From: Desulfobacterales bacterium
GTDB lineage: Bacteria > Desulfobacterota > UBA8473
Reading direction: 5' to 3'
Length of the DNA stretch: 36,857 bases
Assembly: GCA_016209225.1 (NCBI GenBank)
Contig: JACQWO010000028.1
Location: 1-36,857, forward strand
Shown here: positions 23,483-32,483 of the stretch, in pieces
Position numbering within the stretch: the stretch's first letter is position 1
How the letters are laid out: every line of letters starts with the position of its first letter
Made by a program: the position numbers and the translations under genes
The notes under the pieces: model-generated
What the model saw: only the letters and a program-made list of their open reading frames with translations
The model's database searches: none
What the model was told of the DNA's origin: nothing

Positions 23483-23761
23483 ATGGCAGAAGTGAATATT
23501 CAAGGCATATTTGGAAATCGCTTTTTAAAGAAAAAATTTATTTTAAACTTAAAAGAAGGTGTTCCCATCAAAGAGGTTTTTTCAAAGATCGACAGTCGTT
23601 TAAAGATCAAATTCTTCAAGAAGAACCTTAAGGGCTTGCCTGACAGGATTGTAATCTTGATCAATGGTCAACCTGTCCGCTCGCCTTCAGAGAGCGATAT
23701 TTCTATAGAAAATAACGATCAAATATCTATCTTGAGGATTATCGCTGGAGATAAAGGTTAA
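23483..23761 (+). CDS. MoaD/ThiS family ubiquitin-like protein without a terminal Gly-Gly
   Basis: This 92-residue protein has the beta-grasp pattern of MoaD/ThiS sulfur carriers: a first strand pair, LKEGVPIKEVF helix start, VILINGQPV and NNDQISILRIIAG at the C-terminus. Family members used as sulfur carriers end in Gly-Gly; this one ends in AGDKG, so thiocarboxylation would not be expected by the usual route. It lies 40 bp before panB and shares its leader, so it may have a role linked to pantothenate synthesis or simply be co-transcribed. No adenylating MoeB/ThiF partner is in the window. Family assignment is fair; function is unknown. Confidence 0.7.
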   Translation: MAEVNIQGIFGNRFLKKKFILNLKEGVPIKEVFSKIDSRLKIKFFKKNLKGLPDRIVILINGQPVRSPSESDISIENNDQISILRIIAGDKG

Positions 23762-23801
23762 ATAAGGTCTCTATTATCCATTCAAATGAGGGGGGGTATA
23801 G

Positions 23802-24602
23802 ATGGGAAAGATAACGATCTTAGATTTACAAAGGTTGAAGGACGAAGGGGACAAGATGACGATGCTTACTGCTTATGATTACCCTACTGCCAGGATACTT
23901 GATGCCTGTGGGGTGGATATCCTATTAGTTGGTGATTCAGTAGGTAATGTCATTCTAGGACAGGCTAATACTCTACCAGTATCTATTGAGGACATGATCC
24001 ACCACACCAAGGCAGTTGCCAGGGCTTGCAAGAATGCGCTGATTGTCATAGACATGCCGTTTATGTCTTATCAGACGAGCATAGAGGATGCCAAGAGGAA
24101 TGCGGGGAGGATGATAAAGGAGAGTGGGGCTGAGGCTGTAAAACTTGAGGGTGGAAGCAATATGGAGGATACTATCAAGGCTATTACAGATATAGATATA
24201 CCAGTGATGGCCCATATTGGTTTGACACCCCAGTCAGTTCATAGAATGGGAGGCTATCGGGTTCAAGGAAAAGAGGATAAACAGAGAGAAAGACTCCTAG
24301 CCGATGCTCTGGCAGTTGAAAGGGCAGGGGCATTCTCCGTCGTTCTGGAAGCAATCCCCGCTAATCTGGCAGAGGAGATTACTAGACGGCTAAAAATACC
24401 TACTATAGGTATCGGAGCTGGTGTGGGATGTGATGGTCAGGTGTTGGTGATCAACGATTTATTAGGGCTATCTGGTGAATTCCGGCCGAAGTTTGTAAAG
24501 AAATACGTAAACCTCGAGGAGGCGATCTCAAAAGCCGTCAAAGAATATATCTCAGAGGTGAAGAGCAAAGCCTTTCCCAGCGATGAACATAGCTTTCATT
24601 GA
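23802..24602 (+). CDS. panB: 3-methyl-2-oxobutanoate hydroxymethyltransferase PanB
   Basis: PanB transfers a hydroxymethyl group from methylenetetrahydrofolate to 3-methyl-2-oxobutanoate, making ketopantoate. The 266-residue protein shows [73 protein letters not shown] and [20 protein letters not shown], covering the metal and substrate sites. Length is standard. ATG 23802 follows a GAGGGGGG stretch. It is followed by panC and panD, so three of the four pantothenate steps are here; the ketopantoate reductase panE is not in the window. Confidence 0.97.
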   Translation: MGKITILDLQRLKDEGDKMTMLTAYDYPTARILDACGVDILLVGDSVGNVILGQANTLPVSIEDMIHHTKAVARACKNALIVIDMPFMSYQTSIEDAKRNAGRMIKESGAEAVKLEGGSNMEDTIKAITDIDIPVMAHIGLTPQSVHRMGGYRVQGKEDKQRERLLADALAVERAGAFSVVLEAIPANLAEEITRRLKIPTIGIGAGVGCDGQVLVINDLLGLSGEFRPKFVKKYVNLEEAISKAVKEYISEVKSKAFPSDEHSFH

Positions 24603-24635
24603 TCTGGTAATCTACGTTCAACGAGTGGCATAACC

Positions 24636-25487
24636 ATGAAGACATTAAGTAGCGTCAAAAAAATGCAAGAGTTTGCAGAGAACTCACGGTTAAGTGGTAA
24701 GGCTATTGCCCTGGTCCCAACGATGGGTTTTCTCCACCAGGGCCATCTTAAACTCATGGAAGAGGGAAGAAAAAGGGCTGATACTTTAATAATCAGTATA
24801 TTCGTTAATCCTACTCAATTCGGTGTAGGAGAAGACCTTGAAAAATACCCCAGGGATATGGAGAGAGATAAAAAGTTGGCAGAGGGAGTTGGGGTGGATA
24901 TTATATTTGCGCCCCCTTCTTCTGAGATGTATCCCAAAGGCTATCAGACCTATGTCAATGTAAAAGATGTGACCAGGAATCTGTGTGGTGTTTCCAGACC
25001 AACCCATTTCAGAGGGGTAACAACAGTAGTCGCAAAGTTGTTCAATACTGTTAAGCCGCATATCGCCATTTTTGGAGAGAAGGATTTTCAGCAGTTAGTT
25101 ACCATTAGGCAGATGGTAAAAGACCTGAATTTTGATATAGAGATCGTGGGAATTCCTACTGTTCGAGAGAAGAATGGTCTGGCGATGAGCTCTAGAAATG
25201 CTTACTTGACCACGGAAGAGCGTAAAGCCGCCCTAAGTTTGAATCAGGCAATATCTATTGCAAGAGACATCCTCAGATCAGGAGAAAGAAAATCCGAAAG
25301 TATTCTTCGAGAGGTTAAGAAAAGAATTGAATCAGAGAGTTTAACTGACATCGATTATGTTAAAATGTGTGACTCTCAAACATTGGAGGACATTGAAGAA
25401 ATCGATAGAGATGCAGTCTTGGCGATGGCAGTGAAGGTTGGCAGGACAAGGCTTATTGATAATTGTACTTTTGGAAGAGGAGAATGA
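24636..25487 (+). CDS. panC: Pantothenate synthetase PanC
   Basis: PanC condenses pantoate with beta-alanine using ATP through a pantoyl-adenylate. The 283-residue protein has the nucleotidyltransferase motif [15 protein letters not shown], the [20 protein letters not shown] stretch and [30 protein letters not shown] and the KMSKS-like [11 protein letters not shown] loop complete the ATP site. Length is normal. It begins 33 bp after panB; panD starts shortly after its stop. Confidence 0.97.
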   Translation: MKTLSSVKKMQEFAENSRLSGKAIALVPTMGFLHQGHLKLMEEGRKRADTLIISIFVNPTQFGVGEDLEKYPRDMERDKKLAEGVGVDIIFAPPSSEMYPKGYQTYVNVKDVTRNLCGVSRPTHFRGVTTVVAKLFNTVKPHIAIFGEKDFQQLVTIRQMVKDLNFDIEIVGIPTVREKNGLAMSSRNAYLTTEERKAALSLNQAISIARDILRSGERKSESILREVKKRIESESLTDIDYVKMCDSQTLEDIEEIDRDAVLAMAVKVGRTRLIDNCTFGRGE

Positions 25488-25515
25488 AAAATCTCGTGAA
25501 GGAGGGAGAGGTGAC

Positions 25516-25893
25516 GTGCAAAGAATCATGTTGAAATCCAAAATACACCGGGCGACGGTTACAGACGCTAATCTGGATTATGAAGGAAGTATTACCATTG
25601 ATAAACTCCTGATGGAAGATGCAGGCATAATCCCCTACGAAGCGGTTCATATCTATAATATCTCCAATGGTGAGAGGTTTGAAACGTATGCCATTAAAGG
25701 GGAGGCTAACTCTGGCACCATTTGCCTCAATGGGGCTGCTGCCCATAAGGTCAGCGTTGGTGACTTAATAATAATTGCCAATTATGCGAACTACGAGGCG
25801 GAGGAGGCAAGAAACCACAAACCTAAACTTATATATGTTGATCTAAATAATAGGAAGATAGAAAAGAAACCCTCATATATCCAGTCACTTTAA
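25516..25893 (+). CDS. panD: Aspartate 1-decarboxylase PanD
   Basis: PanD makes beta-alanine from aspartate and is a pyruvoyl enzyme formed by self-cleavage. The sequence [20 protein letters not shown], followed by the Gly-Ser cleavage site in YEGSITID, is diagnostic; the [19 protein letters not shown] block follows. I start at GTG 25516 because GGAGGG lies about ten bases upstream and this gives the usual MQRIMLKSK beginning and 126 residues. The frame is open further into panC, but upstream residues have no family counterpart. With panB and panC it completes the pantoate/beta-alanine branch. Confidence 0.96.
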   Translation: MQRIMLKSKIHRATVTDANLDYEGSITIDKLLMEDAGIIPYEAVHIYNISNGERFETYAIKGEANSGTICLNGAAAHKVSVGDLIIIANYANYEAEEARNHKPKLIYVDLNNRKIEKKPSYIQSL

Positions 25894-25898
25894 ATTAC

Positions 25899-25946
25899 CT
25901 CCTTTCATTTCTGGCAGTATTTGATGTTGGATACTAGAGAAAGGAG
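25899..25946. other. Long interrupted hairpin after panD
   Basis: CTCCTTTC (25899-25906) pairs with GAAAGGAG (25939-25946), and inside it AGTAT pairs with ATACT. There is no T-run behind it, so a terminator role is uncertain. The remaining bases to the next gene show nothing clear. Confidence 0.4.
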
Positions 25947-26142
25947 ATATCTCACCCATATTGAGCCTTCTGATGGAGGCTGCTTAAATTATTTAGTTGA
26001 AAAAGACTATCCATTTCTGTTAAACTGCTGAATAGTTTGCCCTAAAAAATTCCCTTTTCCACTCCCTTAAGTGGATCCCCAAAAAATTTATGAATTTGCT
26101 CTCAGAGATACTTTTTTAAAAGCTCTCGAAGGATATATAAAG

Positions 26143-26775
26143 ATGAAGGCACGGATAAAAAATTATTTTATAACAGGTTTATTAGCGGTGATTCCCATTA
26201 CGGTAACTATATACATCCTTAAGGTATTTATTGGCATGGTGGACAAAGTTCTTAACTACTTACCACTAAAGTACCACCCTGATACTTACCTTCCCTTTCA
26301 TGTTCCAGGATTGGGATTGATAGCTACAGTGGCCGTGGTATTTATTGTTGGGGTTGTTACACAAAGCCTCCTTGGCAGAAAGCTGATTCCCATTGGCGAA
26401 TGGACAATATCTAAGATTCCTGTGGTTAGAAATATATACCTTGGCATCAAGCAACTGGTAGAAGCCGTATTTGTCCAGAATTCAAAGGGTTTTAAACGAG
26501 TTGTATTGGTTGAGTGTCCAAGGAAAGGCATGTGGCTTGTAGGATTTTTGACTGGTGTTACCAAAGGTGAAGTACAGGATAAGACCAAGGAAAGGGTTGT
26601 TAATGTGTTCGTTCCTACCACACCAAACCCCACCACCGGATTATATCTTCTGGTTCCGGAGAAAGATGTTATCAACCTTGATATGGGTGTAGAAGATGCC
26701 TTTAAATTAATAATGTCAGGAGGGATTGTTACCCCTCCAGACAAGCTAACTTTAACTCCCCAATGTCGAAAATAA
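26143..26775 (+). CDS. DUF502 family inner-membrane protein
   Basis: This 210-residue protein matches the DUF502 pattern: an N-terminal helix FITGLLAVIPITVTIYIL, a second helix near LGLIATVAVVFIVGVVTQSLLG, then the conserved IPVVRNIYLGIKQLVEAV and the VFVPTTPNPTTGLYLLVPEKDV block with a VEDAFKLIMSGG end. Biochemical function is unknown for the family. I choose ATG 26143, preceded by AAGGA; an open extension back to 26071 starts at GTG without a good ribosome-binding site and adds a non-conserved leader. It is 50 bp upstream of miaB on the same strand. Confidence 0.85.
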   Translation: MKARIKNYFITGLLAVIPITVTIYILKVFIGMVDKVLNYLPLKYHPDTYLPFHVPGLGLIATVAVVFIVGVVTQSLLGRKLIPIGEWTISKIPVVRNIYLGIKQLVEAVFVQNSKGFKRVVLVECPRKGMWLVGFLTGVTKGEVQDKTKERVVNVFVPTTPNPTTGLYLLVPEKDVINLDMGVEDAFKLIMSGGIVTPPDKLTLTPQCRK

Positions 26776-26825
26776 GCCTATCTGCCTGGTTTGTTCTTGA
26801 AAAGGCGGGTAATTAAAGGATACTT

Positions 26826-28160
26826 ATGAAACAAAAGGCCGTTTTTATTAAGACCTTTGGATGCCAGATGAACGAACATGATTCTGAAAAGATTCACAGA
26901 ATCCTGGGAGATCACAACTATAAATTAACAGAGAATATTGACAATGCCGATCTGGTCTTGCTGAATACCTGTAGTATCAGGGAGAAGGCAGAGCACAAGG
27001 TTTACAGCAGCCTGGGAAGGCTTAGAAGATTGAAGGACAAGAATCCTAAGCTTATCATCGGAGTTGGTGGATGTGTAGCCCAGCAGGAAGGGGAAAGGCT
27101 TCTGCACAGGGTTCCTTGTCTGGATATAGTATTTGGAACTCACAACATCCATAAATTGCCCGAATTTATCCATGATGTTGAACAAACTGGGAGTAGAATT
27201 CTAGAAACCAGTCTGTACGATTCTGTCCCTTCCCTTGGAGTTTGCCCTAACCCCAGGGAAAAAGAGATAAAATCCTATGTTACAATTATGCAGGGTTGTG
27301 ATAATTACTGTTCTTATTGTATAGTTCCCTATGTAAGGGGCAGGGAGATAAGCAGGCCAAGCAGAGAGATACTGGAGGAGGTAAGGAGACTATCGGAGAA
27401 GGGTGTAAAGGAGGTAACATTACTGGGTCAAAATGTAAATTCTTACGGGAAGGGCATTGCAGAGGATATGACTTTCCCCCGACTGTTGCACTCCATAAAT
27501 GAGATAGATGGAATAGAGAGGATACGTTTTACAACCTCCCATCCCAAAGACCTATCTGAGGAACTGATCTCTTGTTTTGGACAGTTGGATAAGTTATGTG
27601 AACATATTCATTTACCTGTTCAATCCGGTTCTAATTCAGTTCTAAAGGCTATGAACAGGAGATATGCGGCAGAAGAATACATTGCAAAGGTAGAAAGACT
27701 CAGGAAGGCTTGTCCGAAAATAAGTATAACATCGGACATTATCGTGGGATTTCCCGGGGAGACTGAGAAGGATTTTGAAGATACCCTTGAATTAATGGGG
27801 GTAGTTAAATTCGACAGCCTATTTTCTTTTAAATATTCTGATAGGGTTGAAACCAAGGCATCAACTCTCCCTCAAAAAGTCGATGATGAGGTCAAAAGCA
27901 AAAGGTTAACTGCCCTTCAAACCTACCAAAAACTTTTTACTTTAGCTAAAAACAGAGAATTGGAAGGCAAAGAGGAAGAGATATTAGTAGAAGGCACTAG
28001 CAAGACTAATCCAGCGCGTTTGACAGGGAGAACCAGATCAAATAAAGTAGTCAATTTTGAAGGGTCATCCGATTTAACAGGATGTATAGTGTCTGTCAGA
28101 ATAAAGAGGGCATTCCTCAATTCACTGGAGGGAGAGACAAATACCACTTATTGTGGTTAA
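26826..28160 (+). CDS. miaB: tRNA-2-methylthio-N6-dimethylallyladenosine synthase MiaB
   Basis: MiaB is a radical-SAM methylthiotransferase modifying A37 of tRNAs that read UNN codons. The 444-residue protein has the N-terminal MTTase domain with its three cluster cysteines (Cys13 in FGCQMNEHD, Cys49 in NTCSIREKAE, Cys83 in GGCVAQQ). The radical-SAM CxxxCxxC triad is at 158, 162 and 165 (GCDNYCSYC), and a C-terminal TRAM domain follows. FGCQMNEHDSE and the SIREKAE motif separate MiaB from the related MtaB and RimO. Length is as expected. It is followed 12 bp later by the DUF151 gene. Confidence 0.95.
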   Translation: MKQKAVFIKTFGCQMNEHDSEKIHRILGDHNYKLTENIDNADLVLLNTCSIREKAEHKVYSSLGRLRRLKDKNPKLIIGVGGCVAQQEGERLLHRVPCLDIVFGTHNIHKLPEFIHDVEQTGSRILETSLYDSVPSLGVCPNPREKEIKSYVTIMQGCDNYCSYCIVPYVRGREISRPSREILEEVRRLSEKGVKEVTLLGQNVNSYGKGIAEDMTFPRLLHSINEIDGIERIRFTTSHPKDLSEELISCFGQLDKLCEHIHLPVQSGSNSVLKAMNRRYAAEEYIAKVERLRKACPKISITSDIIVGFPGETEKDFEDTLELMGVVKFDSLFSFKYSDRVETKASTLPQKVDDEVKSKRLTALQTYQKLFTLAKNRELEGKEEEILVEGTSKTNPARLTGRTRSNKVVNFEGSSDLTGCIVSVRIKRAFLNSLEGETNTTYCG

Positions 28161-28172
28161 TGGGAGGTCTAT

Positions 28173-28673
28173 ATGTTTAAAGAAATGAGAGTAGCGGGAT
28201 TAACAGTGGACCCTTTTACTAACATGCCTATTATTATCCTTAAGGACATGGAAGATAAGAATGCGGTTCCAATCTGGATCGGACTGCTGGAAGCCAGCGC
28301 TATAGCTACTGAGCTTGAAAAAATTCAGCTTCCCAGACCTATGACCCATGATTTATTAAAGAACATTTTGGACAACTTTAAGGTTGATGTAATGAAGGTA
28401 GAAGTTAACGACTTGCAGGACAACACCTTCTATGCTACCCTATATCTTAAGATGGGCAACAAGAAGTATGCTATTGATTCTCGTCCCAGTGATGCAATTG
28501 CTATAGCCTTAAGAACCAATTCTCCCATATATGTCAGGGAAGAGGTCATTGCACGGTCCAGGAGGATTGACTTAAAAGGGGCAACTATGGGTAAAGAAGG
28601 TAAAGAACCAGAAAAATGGGCTGAAATTTTAGAAAACATGTCTCCCGAAGACTTTGGCAAGTACAAGATGTAG
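28173..28673 (+). CDS. Bifunctional nuclease family protein (DUF151)
   Basis: This 166-residue DUF151/BFN-like protein has the family signatures VPIWIGLLEASAIATELEKI, the RPMTHDLLKNIL helix and AIDSRPSDAIAIALRTNSPIYV. Members have been reported to have DNase/RNase activity, but this is known for few examples. A conserved neighbour relation with miaB is common in deltaproteobacteria. It ends in EDFGKYKM just before a palindromic repeat that separates it from the convergent uvrB gene. Confidence 0.9.
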   Translation: MFKEMRVAGLTVDPFTNMPIIILKDMEDKNAVPIWIGLLEASAIATELEKIQLPRPMTHDLLKNILDNFKVDVMKVEVNDLQDNTFYATLYLKMGNKKYAIDSRPSDAIAIALRTNSPIYVREEVIARSRRIDLKGATMGKEGKEPEKWAEILENMSPEDFGKYKM

Positions 28674-28685
28674 GTGAGTTAAATT

Positions 28686-28797
28686 GTAACTACTCAGGTG
28701 TTTAGGCTGAAGGCTGAAGGCTATAAAACATCTCGAAAAGCTTTCCACCTTCAGTCTTCAGTCTAAACACCTTCAGTCTATCTACCTGAGTAGTTAC
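28686..28797. repeat. Palindromic CTACTCAGG-family element, copy 2 (ggctgaa interior)
   Basis: GTAACTACTCAGG (28686-28698) and CCTGAGTAGTTAC (28785-28797) are perfect inverted ends. The interior has GGCTGAA repeated on the left and TTCAGTC repeated on the right at 7-bp spacing, forming a long imperfect hairpin. It lies between two convergent genes, where it could act as a bidirectional terminator. Confidence 0.85.
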
Positions 28798-28800
28798 AGA

Positions 28801-30798
28801 TCAACTCCGCAACTCCAATTCCATATTTTGTAACTCTTTGATCCTGTCTCTAAGCTCTGCTGCCTTTTCAAATTCAAGCTTATCAGCCGCTTTTTTCATC
28901 TGAGCTTTCAAATTTTTAATGAGTTTTGGTATCTTATCTGAAGGCATGTATTCTTCTCCAGATTCCTTGACAATCGGGACAGTGTAATAATCGGCCTCAT
29001 AGATTGAGGTTAAAATGCTGGATATGGATTTTTTTATGCTTTCAGGGGTAATGTTATTCTTTTTGTTAAACTCAGCTTGAATTTTTCTCCTACGGCTTGT
29101 TTCATGGATGGTGGTCTCTATAGACCGAGTAATGGTGTCACTATACATTATTACCTCTCCGGCTATATTTCTGGATGCCCTTCCACACATCTGGATCAAT
29201 GACCTTTCAGAGCGAAGAAACCCTTCTTTGTCAGCATCTAAGATGGCAACCAGAGACACCTCTGGGATGTCCAGTCCCTCTCTGAGCAGGTTTATCCCTA
29301 CAAGGACATCGAATTCGTTCATGCGTAAGCTTCTGATTATCTTTACCCTTTCTAAGGTGTCAATATCTGAGTGAAGATACCTCACTCTTATTCCCAATTC
29401 ACTGTAGTATTCAGAAAGATCCTCAGCCATCCTTTTGGTCAAGGTGGTGACCAGTACCCTTTCCTTACGTTCGCACCGCTTATTGATTTCATGCAGGAGA
29501 TCATCAACTTGATCCTTAGCAGGCTTGACGGTGATTGCGGGATCCATGAGGCCCGTAGGGCGAATAATCTGTTCAGTAATCTTACCCTCGCCCTTTTTTA
29601 ATTCGTAATCTCCCGGTGTAGCAGAGACATAAATAACCTGGTTTATGAGTTCCTCAAACTCATGGAAATTAAGGGGTCGGTTATCAAGGGCTGAGGGAAG
29701 ACGAAATCCGTATTCCACCAGGGTTTCTTTTCTTGACCTATCCCCACGATACATACCATTAAGCTGAGGGATGGTTACATGACTTTCGTCTACGAATATA
29801 AGGAAATTCTTGGGGAAATAATCCACCAGTGTATGTGGGGGTTCTCCTGGTTTTCGGTCATCCAGGTATCTGGAATAGTTTTCGATGCCGGTACAGTAAC
29901 CTGCTTCCTCCAGCATTTCGATATTAAAGTTGGTCCTCTCCTCTATCCTTTGAGCTTCTAACAGTTTGTTCAAGGAACAAAAAAAACGAATCTGTTCCTT
30001 TAATTCTCCCTTTATGGCTTCAATAGCTTTTTTCAGCATACCTTTTGGGGTAACGTAATGACTCCCGGGATAGATGGTAGCCTTTTCCAGTTTTCCCAGC
30101 CTCTTTCCCAGGAGGGGATCAATTTTGAAGATGGCCTCCACAAGGTCACCGAATAACTGAACCCTGATGGCCATATCCTCTTCATATGCAGGAAAAATCT
30201 CTATCACATCACCCTTGACACGGAATGTCCCCCTATGGAAATCGAAGTCATTTCTTTCATATTGGATTTCCACGAGCTTTGAGAGAATTTTATCTCTAGG
30301 AATCTCCTGCCCCTCTTCCACTGACAGTAGCATTCCATTATAGGCCTCTGGAGAGCCCAGACCATAGATACAGGAGACACTGGCTACGATTATAACATCA
30401 TTTCTATCGAGAAGAGAGCGGGTAGCAGAATGCCTCATCTTATCGATTTTTTCGTTTACAGAGGCATCCTTCTCTATGTAAGTATCCGATTGGGGTATGT
30501 ATGCCTCCGGTTGATAGTAATCATAATAGCTTACAAAGTATTCCACTGCATTTTCAGGGAATATCTCTTTAAATTCACTGAAGAGTTGGGCGGCAAGGGT
30601 TTTATTGGGGGCAATAACCAGAGTGGGTTTCTGAACTTTTTCGATTACATTGGCCATAGTAAAGGTCTTACCTGATCCGGTGATCCCCAGTAGAACCTGG
30701 TGCCTTTCTCCGGCATCAAGCCCATTGCTTAGTTTCTCTATTGCCTGAGGCTGGTCACCTCTGGGTATAAACTCTGTTGTGAGTTTGAACTTATTCAT
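28801..30798 (-). CDS. uvrB: Excinuclease ABC subunit UvrB
   Basis: UvrB is the helicase-fold damage-verification subunit of nucleotide excision repair, acting with UvrA and UvrC in the cytoplasm. The 665-residue protein has Walker A GITGSGKT at 39-46, the beta-hairpin region [12 protein letters not shown], the [12 protein letters not shown] motif, and helicase motifs V and VI ([20 protein letters not shown] and QMCGRASRN). A C-terminal UVR domain ([21 protein letters not shown]) that contacts UvrC is present. Length is normal. It converges with the DUF151 gene and diverges from fabH across a 620-bp spacer containing repeat DNA. Confidence 0.97.
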   Translation of the reverse strand: MNKFKLTTEFIPRGDQPQAIEKLSNGLDAGERHQVLLGITGSGKTFTMANVIEKVQKPTLVIAPNKTLAAQLFSEFKEIFPENAVEYFVSYYDYYQPEAYIPQSDTYIEKDASVNEKIDKMRHSATRSLLDRNDVIIVASVSCIYGLGSPEAYNGMLLSVEEGQEIPRDKILSKLVEIQYERNDFDFHRGTFRVKGDVIEIFPAYEEDMAIRVQLFGDLVEAIFKIDPLLGKRLGKLEKATIYPGSHYVTPKGMLKKAIEAIKGELKEQIRFFCSLNKLLEAQRIEERTNFNIEMLEEAGYCTGIENYSRYLDDRKPGEPPHTLVDYFPKNFLIFVDESHVTIPQLNGMYRGDRSRKETLVEYGFRLPSALDNRPLNFHEFEELINQVIYVSATPGDYELKKGEGKITEQIIRPTGLMDPAITVKPAKDQVDDLLHEINKRCERKERVLVTTLTKRMAEDLSEYYSELGIRVRYLHSDIDTLERVKIIRSLRMNEFDVLVGINLLREGLDIPEVSLVAILDADKEGFLRSERSLIQMCGRASRNIAGEVIMYSDTITRSIETTIHETSRRRKIQAEFNKKNNITPESIKKSISSILTSIYEADYYTVPIVKESGEEYMPSDKIPKLIKNLKAQMKKAADKLEFEKAAELRDRIKELQNMELELRS

Positions 30799-30810
30799 AT
30801 TTTTATATTT

Positions 30811-30971
30811 GGTTCTTCTCCCAATTAGTTGGGAGAAAGGGTTCCAGGATTCGAGGGTTCAAGTGTTTGTTTTCTAATTATTTTATCAGGGTGTATAATT
30901 TCTCAGCATTTCACTTGAATCATGGAACCCTTGAATCCTCATAGGATCACCAACTAATTTGGAGATGATCC
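30811..30971. repeat. Large palindromic element upstream of uvrB
   Basis: Left arm 30811-30865 and right arm 30912-30971 are inverted, imperfect copies. Outer arms share AATTAGTTGG; inner arms share GGATTC, GGGTTC and TTCAAGTG words at 7-8-bp spacing. A short unpaired centre lies between. The remaining spacer to fabH (30972-31419) shows one reverse-oriented end of the 3183-type element, an 8-bp palindrome at 31330-31351, and nothing else clear. Confidence 0.7.
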
Positions 30972-31286
30972 ATAATTATGTAGTTTTCTTAAATGATACC
31001 ACATAAGCACTATTACTTGCAACCTGAAGCTGGTATCTTAAGAGCATATTACTATCTACAGCAAATTAAGCTTAATAACACTCCTTTTGTAATGTTAGCC
31101 AGAAAAACCGGATAACTACATTCATAAATTCATAAATATCCCATTAGATAAAGCCCCGGTTTGATGCAATTCTTGTAAAAAAGGCAGCAATACCGGCAAC
31201 GTACCGTAATTGATTATAGAAAATTCTGCTCAGAAATATTTCTATTGCAAGATATATTCTTATCTGATATACAAATTAACTTTCTT

Positions 31287-31306
31287 GACTTTTTACGACT
31301 TCATCA
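31287..31306 (-). repeat. Solo end of the TGATGAAGTCG-type element
   Basis: The reverse complement is TGATGAAGTCGTAAAAAGTC, identical over 20 bases to 3180-3199, the left end of the element in the second riboswitch. No second end is seen nearby. Confidence 0.75.
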
Positions 31307-31329
31307 AAATGTGAGTCACAGATAATAAT

Positions 31330-31351
31330 AAACAATTTATATCAATTGTTT
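31330..31351. promoter_or_regulatory. Palindrome upstream of fabH, possible operator
   Basis: AAACAATT and AATTGTTT are exact inverted repeats with a 6-base spacer, about 70 bases before the fabH start. TTGATT at 31350-31355 overlaps its right edge and could be a -35 box. Assignment as an operator is speculative. Confidence 0.3.
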
Positions 31352-31419
31352 GATTCACTGGGGATGATACTCTAGTAAATGGGATAGCAACGAGACTATC
31401 TGAAATTTAGGAGTAATAG

Positions 31420-32424
31420 ATGAGTTTGACCAGAGCAGCAATAACAAGTGTGGGAAGATTTCTTCCTAAACGCATATTAACAAACAAAGACCTGGAAGGG
31501 ATGATAGATACGTCGGACGAATGGATCGTTCAGAGGACGGGTATTCGTTCAAGGCACTGCTTAGAACCGGGCTTGGGTAACTCCTATATGGCTAGCAGGG
31601 CCGCCAAAGATTGTTTAAAGAGGGTGGGAGTACTCCCTTCGGAGATTGATGCAATCATTGTAGGCACAATCTCACCCGATATGTTTTTTCCATCGACAGC
31701 ATGCCTGGTTCAGAAGATGATACGGGCAAACAATGCCTGGGGTTTTGATCTGTCTGCCGGATGTTCCGGTTTCCTCTTTGCCCTGACAACAGGGACAATG
31801 TTCATAGAGTCTGGCCGTTACAAGAAGGTTCTGGTAATAGGAAGCGATGTAAATACAATTTACCTCACCCCTGAGGACAGGAGTACCTATGTGCTTTTTG
31901 GGGATGGGGCCGGTGCTGTGCTCCTTGAACCATCAGTGGACCCCGATCTTGGAATCATCGATTTTGAGAAACGCATTGACGGGGTAGGGGAACCTTATCT
32001 TCAGGTAAAGGGCGGGGGAAGCAGAAGACCTGCGACCCTTGAAACCGTTAAAAATAACGAACATTTTGTGTATCAGGATGGTAAAACAGTTTTCAAGTAT
32101 GCTGTGAAGAATATGGCCGACATAGCAGTAGCAATGATGGAGCGGAATAATATTCAAAATAGTGATTTGGATCTTTTTGTCCCCCATCAAGCTAATCTGC
32201 GAATCATTGAGGCGTGTGCTAAACGTATGGATTTGGATATTAGCAAAGTGATAGTCAATATAGACAAGTATGCTAATACAACATGTGGAACCATACCTTT
32301 GTGTCTCTACGATGCAGTAGATCAAGGGCGTTTAAAAAAAGGAGACAGAGTCATAATCGCCTCTTTCGGTGCTGGATTTTCGTGGGGGGGAGTCTACCTC
32401 AGGTGGGCCATGAACAGCACTTGA
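31420..32424 (+). CDS. fabH: Beta-ketoacyl-ACP synthase III FabH
   Basis: FabH condenses an acyl-CoA primer with malonyl-ACP to begin fatty acid synthesis. The 334-residue protein has the thiolase-fold catalytic triad Cys115 (DLSAGCSGF), His256 (FVPHQANLRI) and Asn286 (DKYANTTCGTIP), and the N-terminal TSDEWIVQRTGI block. Length is normal. ATG 31420 follows AGGAG. It stands alone, without fabD/fabG/acpP, between uvrB and typA. Primer preference (acetyl-CoA versus branched acyl-CoA) is not visible. A copy of a repeat end overlaps its stop codon. Confidence 0.94.
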   Translation: MSLTRAAITSVGRFLPKRILTNKDLEGMIDTSDEWIVQRTGIRSRHCLEPGLGNSYMASRAAKDCLKRVGVLPSEIDAIIVGTISPDMFFPSTACLVQKMIRANNAWGFDLSAGCSGFLFALTTGTMFIESGRYKKVLVIGSDVNTIYLTPEDRSTYVLFGDGAGAVLLEPSVDPDLGIIDFEKRIDGVGEPYLQVKGGGSRRPATLETVKNNEHFVYQDGKTVFKYAVKNMADIAVAMMERNNIQNSDLDLFVPHQANLRIIEACAKRMDLDISKVIVNIDKYANTTCGTIPLCLYDAVDQGRLKKGDRVIIASFGAGFSWGGVYLRWAMNST

Positions 32425-32441
32425 TGAACTCGTAAGAAGTC
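32422..32441 (+). repeat. Solo end of the TGATGAACTCG-type element at the fabH stop
   Basis: TGATGAACTCGTAAGAAGTC begins at the fabH TGA stop and differs from the 36755-36774 copy at one base. Only one end is present between fabH and the convergent typA gene. Confidence 0.7.
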
Positions 32442-32483
32442 AAAAGTGGGGCAAAGAAAAAAAGCAGGGCTGCGTTTAACCTT

